Below are positions 1 through 4,586 of a stretch of 12,914 bases of DNA, piece by piece. Below the pieces are notes generated by a model, which made no database searches, was not told where the DNA came from, and saw only the letters and a list, made by a program, of their open reading frames with translations. The stretch lies in assembly GCA_002793745.1 (NCBI GenBank), contig PFEE01000032.1, positions 1,140 to 14,053 on the forward strand. Direction: 5' to 3'. Within the stretch, counting starts at the first letter, position 1; every line of letters starts with the position of its first letter. The DNA is from Candidatus Roizmanbacteria bacterium CG10_big_fil_rev_8_21_14_0_10_45_7. GTDB taxonomy: Bacteria; Patescibacteriota; Microgenomatia; UBA1406. Both the position numbers and the translations under genes were made by a program.

Positions 1-61
1 GGCAATAGGCGACAAGCACATCGTTTCTTTTTTGAGCCGAATAATATCAGATTTTGACGTA

Positions 62-868
62 TTATACGTGACGGTTATGATGGCGATGCGGCCCATGAAC
101 GCTTAAGTAATATAATAATCCGATATACGAAAGCCATTCCATGTACGCAAACGCCCCATCAAGCACTATACGAAGCGGGCCGTCACGATAGCCTTTATCT
201 TTAATATACCGTGCCCAAAACATGTGCAGAGGATACATGAATAACTTTTTAAGTGACAACGGCTCATTTTTTTCATACCGCTGCCGTGCCAACCGTATAC
301 CGTAGTCGGTAAATTTGGTTATCAGTTGAAACAGGTTTTGATATGAATAATGATCAATAAAAGAGTTCAGTTTTTTGGTTGTTTTTTTGTTCCTGGCCTG
401 GTATCGAGCATGTACAGCAGTATTGATCAATTGTATGGCACTGGTATGAAACAACACTAATTTACGATATTGCTCCCCCCCGTAGCGCAGTGGCCTCCCA
501 AATAGGTGATTGCGAAACGGAATCCAGTAAGCCGTCGGTGCCGGGTTGGACGATAATAATGATTGGATTTCGGTCTGTAGTTCGGCGGTTACCACTTCAT
601 CGTGGTCAAGCACTAATATCCAGGGATAACGCGCCTCTGCCAATGCCAGTTCACGCAGCTTGCCTTCGTCGTGATGTGCCAGCTCATGGAATGTGCGCGC
701 ATGGTAATTGTGGGCAATAGCCAGCGTATTGTCGGTACTGCCATTATCAATCAATACAATATCATCGACCCACCTAAATACTGATGCTAATGATTTTTCT
801 AAAAGATACCCACCATTTTTAACGATATATACGACCGAAAGCTCAAGCTTCGTGTTGTGTTTGTCCAT
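62..868 (-). CDS. Family 2 glycosyltransferase (WaaE/KdtX-like)
   Basis: This 268-residue protein probably transfers a sugar from a nucleotide-sugar donor to an envelope glycan or lipid on the cytoplasmic side of the membrane. It has a GT-A fold layout: the N-terminal strand SVVYIVKNGG (11-20), the nucleotide-binding segment IDNGSTDNT (40-48) and the metal-binding DXD-type motif LDHDE (87-91). This resembles the WaaE/KdtX subgroup of GT2. The C-terminal third is rich in aromatic and basic residues and probably contacts the membrane or acceptor. The frame is open further upstream, but I chose the ATG at 868 because an AGGAG Shine-Dalgarno (complement of 874-878) sits 5 bases before it and family similarity starts there. 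It diverges from the nuclease gene. Donor and acceptor cannot be told from sequence. Confidence 0.9.
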   Translation of the reverse strand: MDKHNTKLELSVVYIVKNGGYLLEKSLASVFRWVDDIVLIDNGSTDNTLAIAHNYHARTFHELAHHDEGKLRELALAEARYPWILVLDHDEVVTAELQTEIQSLLSSNPAPTAYWIPFRNHLFGRPLRYGGEQYRKLVLFHTSAIQLINTAVHARYQARNKKTTKKLNSFIDHYSYQNLFQLITKFTDYGIRLARQRYEKNEPLSLKKLFMYPLHMFWARYIKDKGYRDGPLRIVLDGAFAYMEWLSYIGLLYYLSVHGPHRHHNRHV

Positions 869-883
869 GAACTCTCCTATTAT
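855..883 (+). promoter_or_regulatory. Candidate promoter of the thermonuclease gene
   Basis: TTGTGT (855-860) and TATTAT (878-883) are 17 bases apart. The -10 matches the sigma-70 consensus at 5 of 6 positions and the -35 at only 3 of 6. Transcription would begin near 890, leaving a leader of about 17 bases with the GGAGG at 894-898. The -35 lies inside the first codons of the divergent glycosyltransferase. This is by-eye evidence only. Confidence 0.3.
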
Positions 884-893
884 AAAGCACAAT

Positions 894-898
894 GGAGG
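894..898 (+). promoter_or_regulatory. Shine-Dalgarno GGAGG deciding the nuclease start
   Basis: A perfect GGAGG lies 8 bases before the ATG at 907. It overlaps an in-frame ATG at 892, which therefore cannot use it. This favours 907 as the true start. Confidence 0.75.
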
Positions 899-906
899 AT
901 TTACTG

Positions 907-1368
907 ATGACACTTGCAACCCTGCTGCTAGTGGTAGGCGGTTTCTGGGGCAACGGCAACCCGCAAACAACCCGTGCCACGCGTATTATTGACGGAGATA
1001 CCATAGTTATTGAAGGGAAACAGCATGTACGCTATATCGGGGTGGATACGCCAGAAATTACGCATAATACAAAAGGAATATCCGAATGTTATGGAGAAGA
1101 GGCAACAGCCTACAATAAAAAACTGATACAAAATAAGGAACTTATAGTAAGCAAAGACGCGTCATGGAAAGACCGCTACGGAAGATTGTTGCGGTATGTG
1201 TATGTTAAACAAGACGGCAAACGGATACTGGTCAATGAAGAACTGATACGGCAAGGGTATGGAAGCGTATTGTTTATTGCTCCGGATATTCATAAGGCTC
1301 CCCAGCTGGTTTTGGCACAACTGGACGCCATGGTCCATAAGCGCGGCATGTGGAAAGCGTGTCCCTAG
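907..1368 (+). CDS. Thermonuclease (staphylococcal nuclease-like), secreted or membrane-anchored
   Basis: This 153-residue SNase-fold phosphodiesterase is expected to cleave DNA and RNA using Ca2+. Every catalytic position of the staphylococcal enzyme is present: IDGDT (28-32; D31 matches D21), R42 (R35), VDTPE (46-50; D47, T48 and E50 match D40, T41 and E43) and DRYGR (89-93; R93 matches R87). The downstream NEELIRQGYG segment is also typical. A short hydrophobic N-terminus (2-13) followed by a Gly/Asn-rich linker suggests export or anchoring outside the membrane. A reduced-genome cell could use it to obtain nucleotides from environmental nucleic acid, but that role is inferred. The start at 907 is chosen over 892 on Shine-Dalgarno spacing. 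The stop lies 29 bases before the tRNA gene on the same strand. Confidence 0.92.
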   Translation: MTLATLLLVVGGFWGNGNPQTTRATRIIDGDTIVIEGKQHVRYIGVDTPEITHNTKGISECYGEEATAYNKKLIQNKELIVSKDASWKDRYGRLLRYVYVKQDGKRILVNEELIRQGYGSVLFIAPDIHKAPQLVLAQLDAMVHKRGMWKACP

Positions 1369-1372
1369 CGCG

Positions 1373-1381
1373 TGGTATACT
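1373..1381 (+). promoter_or_regulatory. Candidate extended -10 promoter for tRNA-Val
   Basis: TGGTATACT is an extended -10 (TG, one base, then TATACT at 1376-1381). No good -35 was found at 16-18 bases upstream, which is usual for extended -10 promoters. The predicted start, near 1388, is about 10 bases before the mature tRNA. The first gene of the accessory region begins 12 bases after the tRNA and could be read from here too. Confidence 0.4.
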
Positions 1382-1397
1382 AATATCTGCATTATTT

Positions 1398-1470
1398 GCT
1401 CGTGTAGCTCAGTTGGTAGAGCGTTCCGTTCACATCGGAGAGGTCCCTGGTTCGAGCCCAGGCACGAGCA
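1398..1470 (+). tRNA. tRNA-Val (anticodon CAC)
   Basis: A full 73-base cloverleaf folds by hand. The acceptor stem is 1398-1404 with 1463-1469, all seven pairs Watson-Crick. The D stem is GCTC/GAGC with an 8-base loop. The anticodon stem is 1424-1428 with 1436-1440 (first pair T-G), with loop TTCACAT and anticodon CAC at 1431-1433. The variable loop is AGGTC. The T stem is CCTGG/CCAGG with loop TTCGAGC, and the discriminator is A1470. CAC reads the valine codon GUG. CCA is not encoded (the next bases are CAT), so it must be added after transcription. The 3' half, from 1435 on, is repeated at 2720-2758, marking this gene as a likely integration site. Confidence 0.95.
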
Positions 1471-1473
1471 CAT
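1435..1473 (+). repeat. Left 39-bp direct repeat (tRNA 3' half, attL-like)
   Basis: These bases run from the anticodon-stem 3' strand through the T arm, acceptor strand, discriminator and three flanking bases. They match 2720-2758 at 37 of 39 positions; the differences are 1452 T to C and 1457 C to T. The repeat unit is 1285 bp. Repeats built from a tRNA 3' end are the typical attachment sites of tyrosine-recombinase elements. Confidence 0.9.
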
Positions 1474-1482
1474 TGTCATCTC

Positions 1483-2220
1483 ATGAAATTTGATTTACCT
1501 GGAACCTATGATTTTCAAGAGCATTCTTGGTTCTCTCCCCATTTAGTAATTAAGGCGATGAGACAATTAGCTCATATCTATCGGAGCAATGTTGAATCCA
1601 AACGAGAATTTCAACTGGCTAGAGAAATGTTTAATAGTGCAATTGCATTATTAGGTGCATACGAGTTACATCACGATAATAGATACTACCTTCAACCCAA
1701 TTTACAGAATGCTTCTCCAGATATTGTGGCGGTTAAGTTTACAGAATCTGTCGAAGGCGTGGTGCTAGAAGTTAGTCAGCTAGAATTAGTAGAAATGAAC
1801 GATTATTCATCAACAAATGATGTAGTTAATTTTCTGTTAAAAACTAAGTTATCCTCTAGAAAAAGCTATGATAGTAAAACGATAATTCTTTGTGTAGTTA
1901 ATAAAGAAATACCGGTAAATAGCTTGGAGATTTCAATGGAACTTAAAAAGATTAGATCTGCATCTACAATCTATATTGTAGGAAAAGCGCAGGGTAATAA
2001 TAGCGATTGGGTTATTTTTTCTCCTTACCCAGACTTAATAAAACCTGTAATTTATAATATTACCAAGACTATGGAGAAGTATGACTTACCAAGTCCTATG
2101 ATGTTGCGAAGAAAAATAATAAAGAAAATTCTGTATGTGAATGCGTCTCCGAAGCCGACTTCAATTTATGACATTTTTAATCTTAAAGAAGAACGGTTGA
2201 AGAAATACTTAAGAACTTGA
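1483..2220 (+). CDS. Hypothetical protein, possibly a degenerate PD-(D/E)XK-like fold
   Basis: I do not recognise this 245-residue protein. It appears soluble, with no signal peptide or membrane segment. The N-terminal third (about 18-62) looks helical and includes E42. Next comes QNASPDIVAV (75-84), then GVVLEVSQLE (92-101), then a hydrophobic strand TIILCVVN (133-140), a second strand STIYIVGKA (161-169), and a basic C-terminus (209-217 and 235-245). A PD followed by a strand carrying E-V-S recalls the beta-hairpin core of PD-(D/E)XK nucleases, but the usual lysine is replaced by S98, so catalysis is doubtful. The fold assignment is only a guess. The ATG is 12 bases after the tRNA with no Shine-Dalgarno, so the mRNA may be released by tRNA 3' processing and be nearly leaderless. 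The next in-frame ATG is residue 26. It is AT-rich relative to the flanking chromosome. Confidence 0.75.
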   Translation: MKFDLPGTYDFQEHSWFSPHLVIKAMRQLAHIYRSNVESKREFQLAREMFNSAIALLGAYELHHDNRYYLQPNLQNASPDIVAVKFTESVEGVVLEVSQLELVEMNDYSSTNDVVNFLLKTKLSSRKSYDSKTIILCVVNKEIPVNSLEISMELKKIRSASTIYIVGKAQGNNSDWVIFSPYPDLIKPVIYNITKTMEKYDLPSPMMLRRKIIKKILYVNASPKPTSIYDIFNLKEERLKKYLRT

Positions 2221-2225
2221 ATTAG

Positions 2226-2300
2226 TTATTTCGTGCAGATGGTGCTGCCGACGTTCCTGAATTCTTTGTTTGAATCCGCTTGCGACCCTTTACTTATTGT
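2226..2300 (-). pseudogene. Relic of a phosphodiester glycosidase C-terminus
   Basis: Read on the minus strand, this gives an open stretch of 24 codons ending in TAA, with another TAA immediately upstream (2301-2303). Its last 13 residues, KEFRNVGSTICTK, align with the C-terminus of the intact glycosidase, SEFTNVGSIVCVL, with 7 identities, and both are followed directly by a stop. At DNA level 2247-2267 matches 2778-2798 at 19 of 21 bases. The relic is tail to tail with the 245-residue gene, with stops 5 bases apart. It looks like what remains of a second glycosidase copy, mostly deleted or replaced. The match is short, so chance is unlikely but not excluded. Confidence 0.6.
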
Positions 2301-2307
2301 TTAAAAT
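2280..2307 (+). promoter_or_regulatory. Candidate promoter of the 125-residue membrane protein gene
   Basis: TTGCGA (2280-2285) and TAAAAT (2302-2307) are 16 bases apart and match consensus at 4/6 and 5/6. AGGA at 2321-2324 lies 8 bases before the ATG at 2333. The -35 falls within the glycosidase relic. The region is AT-rich, so a chance match is possible. Confidence 0.35.
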
Positions 2308-2332
2308 TGGATGAAGATGTAGGATTTAGTGA

Positions 2333-2710
2333 ATGAAATCCAACAAAGCTAACTATATAGTAAGGGGAGTTTTAATCGGGGTATCTCTGGCTATTTTACA
2401 ACAGATTTATATGTGGCAATACGCATTGCCAGAGACTAATATTGGATTCGTGCTACGAATTATTACCATACCCCTTACTATTATTCTATTTTTTTCTAAT
2501 CTAATTTGGATTGTTAGTAGTGTGGCACTTTTTAGTATAGTGGATTATTCTAGTAATTTTTTTGTTATTCCCGAACCAGGTAGCATTAATAAATTTATTC
2601 CAGAATTAACTTTTGCGGGGCATCTTGCTGTTTTTAGTGCAAGCTTGGTTATTCATATAGTGTTAGGTGGATTTGTAGGAATGATTGGGACAAGGCTGAA
2701 GCAAAAGTAA
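2333..2710 (+). CDS. Hypothetical small integral membrane protein
   Basis: I do not recognise this 125-residue protein. It is very hydrophobic, with probable membrane spans at about 9-27, 38-70 (long enough for one or two) and 95-118, giving three or four in total. A polar loop with FVIPEPGSINKF (77-88) separates the last two. The ends are basic (MKSNK and RLKQK), which would place the N-terminus inside. An AGGA Shine-Dalgarno 8 bases upstream supports the start. Its stop is 9 bases before the decayed tRNA copy. It is as AT-rich as the 245-residue gene and sits in the same cassette. Possible roles include partner of that protein, holin-like or immunity protein, but nothing in the sequence picks one. 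Confidence 0.72.
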   Translation: MKSNKANYIVRGVLIGVSLAILQQIYMWQYALPETNIGFVLRIITIPLTIILFFSNLIWIVSSVALFSIVDYSSNFFVIPEPGSINKFIPELTFAGHLAVFSASLVIHIVLGGFVGMIGTRLKQK

Positions 2711-2719
2711 TAACCGCAG

Positions 2720-2758
2720 TCGGAGAGGTCCCTGGTCCGAGTCCAGGCACGAGCACAT
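2720..2758 (+). repeat. Right 39-bp direct repeat (tRNA-Val 3' fragment, attR-like)
   Basis: This copy of the tRNA 3' half lacks any 5' half, so it is not a tRNA gene. It differs from the intact gene only at tRNA positions 55 (T to C, removing the invariant TPsiC uridine) and 60 (C to T), both in the T loop; the T stem CCTGG/CCAGG is intact. Such changes suggest this copy is free of selection. It ends one base before the stop codon of the convergent glycosidase gene. Confidence 0.9.
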
Positions 2759-2759
2759 G

Positions 2760-3551
2760 TTATAGTACGCATACGATACTGCCGACGTTGGTGAATTCTG
2801 AGAGGTGTTCATCGGGAGTGATTATGCCTGATGCACTTCCGCCATCAAGATTAAGAGCAGACTCAAATGATAAGTTTTCTGTATCTCCAATGGCAGTTAA
2901 TAACTGCGGCAACTGCGCCAGCAGTGGCCCTTCCAGTTGTGATGTGGGAAAGAAGATGGTTATAAACACTACAGCTCCATCGGTGGTATGCGCAATCAGC
3001 GATCGGCGGGCATATTTATCATCGGTAATGGTTAAGTTTCGGGCCACGCCTTGTTCAATAAGTAGCGGGCCGTTTTGCAATGCTTCTGCTACACCTGAAG
3101 AGGGGATACTGCGTGCAATGGCTGCCGTGCCGTCATTGAGTAAATACCAAAAGCCATCGAGCAACGTACTTACAGAGTTAGCCTCACGTTCTTCTTTTGA
3201 ATCATGAGTAAGTAGGCCCAGTGGAGCGCCGTCTGAAGTATAAAATCCGCCGTTTATAGCGGCCGTGCAGTGGTGTTCTTGAGCAAGACGCTTCATAGTT
3301 GCCTGCTTGGGATTGCTGATTACCGTTGTGTTGGGTATATTGTGCGGCGCAACTATATAATAGATATAGCGATATTGTTTTCCGTTAAAGGCAATGATGT
3401 GCTGTTTTGATTCTTCCGGGGTTATTGCTAACGAATCATCATTCTTTACGGTATCGGGTTTGGAAACTGGTGGCACTTTAGGGAGACGGTATATATACCA
3501 GGCACCGAGTGCGATTGTTGTTATGATTAACCCCGAAATAATATATTTCAT
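2760..3551 (-). CDS. Membrane-anchored phosphodiester glycosidase (NAGPA-like domain)
   Basis: This 263-residue protein has one N-terminal membrane span (3-21), a Pro/Asp-rich linker (23-46) and a NAGPA/DUF2233 phosphodiester glycosidase domain. Family landmarks are AINGGFY (98-104), QNGPLLI (159-165), ARRSLIA (181-187) and LNLDGGSAS (233-241). Family members release sugars linked through a phosphodiester, such as GlcNAc-1-phosphate caps; bacterial members are often linked to envelope glycans. Here it would act outside the membrane, and its place at the end of a cell-wall cluster fits that, though the substrate is unknown. GGAG (complement of 3558-3561) lies 6 bases before the ATG. The gene starts at the base right after the rodA stop, so the two are probably co-transcribed. 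A relic of a similar C-terminus lies at 2226-2300. Confidence 0.88.
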   Translation of the reverse strand: MKYIISGLIITTIALGAWYIYRLPKVPPVSKPDTVKNDDSLAITPEESKQHIIAFNGKQYRYIYYIVAPHNIPNTTVISNPKQATMKRLAQEHHCTAAINGGFYTSDGAPLGLLTHDSKEEREANSVSTLLDGFWYLLNDGTAAIARSIPSSGVAEALQNGPLLIEQGVARNLTITDDKYARRSLIAHTTDGAVVFITIFFPTSQLEGPLLAQLPQLLTAIGDTENLSFESALNLDGGSASGIITPDEHLSEFTNVGSIVCVL

Positions 3552-4586
3552 TTAGAGCTCCCGTAATTTTTTTTGTATGGCAAGCCCGATAAATACCGTC
3601 AGTATCGCAGATCCTCCGTATGAAATCAGCGGAAACGGTACGCCCACCACCGGAAGAAGGCGTAAATTCATACCGATATTAATGGCAGTTTCCAAAAACA
3701 GGTAGATGCAAAAACCGGCGCAGTACAGCTGATGCAGCGGATTTTTTTCCTCAAGCGCTTCTTTAAGCAATGAGTATAAAAACCAGCTAAATAAACAAAT
3801 AAGAAAGAATGCGCCGACAAAACCAAATGCCTCGGTCCATGAGGCAAAGATAAAATCAGTATGCGCCTCGGGCAAAAAATTAAGCCGTGACTGCGAGGTG
3901 CGAAATAAGCCTTTTCCTAAAAATCCGCCTGAACCAATGGCAATAACCGACTGCAGTGAATTATAGTTGATGCCCAATGGGTCAAGCGCCGGGTTAAGAA
4001 ATGACGTAAGGCGCGCCAACTGATAGGGTTTAAGGAGGCGTTCAGCAAAAAACACTCCGGGAAGGGGAATGAGCGCGATAACAATAAACTGCCACAGCTT
4101 GATGCCACTGTAGACAATAAGAAAAAAGCCGGTTAAGGCAATTAACATACTGGTTCCCAAATCCGGCTGGGCAAATACGAATGCGGATGGTACGGAGCAT
4201 AACAGCAATACTTTTACATAGTTACCCCACGATTCACTGGGGCGATAGCGGTTAACCCATAGGCTTAAAGTAAGAATAAAAAAGGGAATAAATATAACCG
4301 ATGGCTGCAACGAGAAACCAAAAAACGGAAACCAGCGACGGGACCCGCGTACCGGGTCGCCAAATACCAGCAGCGCCGCCAAAACTACAATACCTATGAT
4401 TGATAGCAGCGCGCTGGTGTGAACTACGGTGTCAGGGGCTATTTTTTTGGTAATAACGACATACAGGATGATGCCGGCACCAAGGAACAACAATTGATAC
4501 AGGGCGCTGGTAGGGGAGAATACTGTTTGAGCGCTGACGCCACATAACCCTAGCAGCACCGCAAGGACAAACGGTGTGTTTTTCAC
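3552..4586 (-). CDS. rodA: Rod shape-determining protein RodA (SEDS peptidoglycan polymerase)
   Basis: RodA polymerises lipid II into glycan strands for sidewall growth, usually with a class B penicillin-binding protein. This 344-residue polytopic protein shows the SEDS signatures GSRRWF (81-86), QPDLGTS (140-146), LPEAHTDFIFA (238-248) and FPLISYGGS near the C-terminus. D244 corresponds to the essential aspartate in the large extracellular loop. RodA rather than FtsW is preferred because the protein lacks a basic cytoplasmic tail and a better FtsW lies upstream. The usual QPSE motif reads QPSV (94-97). The start is GTG and overlaps the ileS stop by 4 bases (GTGA), which suggests translational coupling. 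No partner PBP2 gene is adjacent in the window. Confidence 0.93.
   Translation of the reverse strand: MKNTPFVLAVLLGLCGVSAQTVFSPTSALYQLLFLGAGIILYVVITKKIAPDTVVHTSALLSIIGIVVLAALLVFGDPVRGSRRWFPFFGFSLQPSVIFIPFFILTLSLWVNRYRPSESWGNYVKVLLLCSVPSAFVFAQPDLGTSMLIALTGFFLIVYSGIKLWQFIVIALIPLPGVFFAERLLKPYQLARLTSFLNPALDPLGINYNSLQSVIAIGSGGFLGKGLFRTSQSRLNFLPEAHTDFIFASWTEAFGFVGAFFLICLFSWFLYSLLKEALEEKNPLHQLYCAGFCIYLFLETAINIGMNLRLLPVVGVPFPLISYGGSAILTVFIGLAIQKKLREL

Larger units (their letters stand above)
1435..2758. mobile_element. Putative integrase-less cassette integrated at tRNA-Val
   Basis: The stretch is bracketed by near-identical copies of the tRNA-Val 3' end and contains two plus-strand orphan genes. 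Hand counts of sampled 60-base lines give about 25-32% GC inside (for example 1801-1860 at 15/60 and 2461-2520 at 15/60), against 63% in a line of ftsZ (8401-8460) and 38-50% in lines of ileS. No integrase, transposase or replication gene is visible. The segment could be a decayed remnant, a satellite moved by an enzyme encoded elsewhere, or a product of homologous exchange. The antisense glycosidase relic inside it (2226-2300) suggests more than one rearrangement. Exact ends are inferred from the repeats. Confidence 0.55.

Noticed and set aside
1..106. Plus-strand open frames running in from the left edge, ending at 57 (18 codons) or at 106 (34 codons)
   Set aside because: Both are short, neither shows a family motif, and the longer one overlaps the end of the glycosyltransferase antisense. 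One may be the tail of a real gene, but I cannot say which.
879..884. Perfect TATAAT on the minus strand as a promoter for the glycosyltransferase
   Set aside because: The predicted start would fall within the Shine-Dalgarno itself, and no suitable -35 is evident.
892..906. Nuclease start at 892
   Set aside because: This ATG overlaps the GGAGG at 894-898, which is ideally spaced for the ATG at 907.
869..970. Upstream extension of the glycosyltransferase to an ATG at 970
   Set aside because: The extra 34 residues are antisense to the nuclease start and unlike the family, and the ATG at 868 has a well-placed AGGAG.
2352..2361. Perfect 10-base palindrome ACTATATAGT as an operator
   Set aside because: It lies within an AT-rich coding region, is short and has no second copy; chance explains it.
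2720..2755. A second tRNA gene
   Set aside because: There is no 5' acceptor strand, D arm or anticodon loop upstream, and the T loop has lost position 55.
2711..2760. Rho-independent terminator for the convergent genes
   Set aside because: The T-arm stem (CCTGG/CCAGG) could fold, but no T run follows on either strand.
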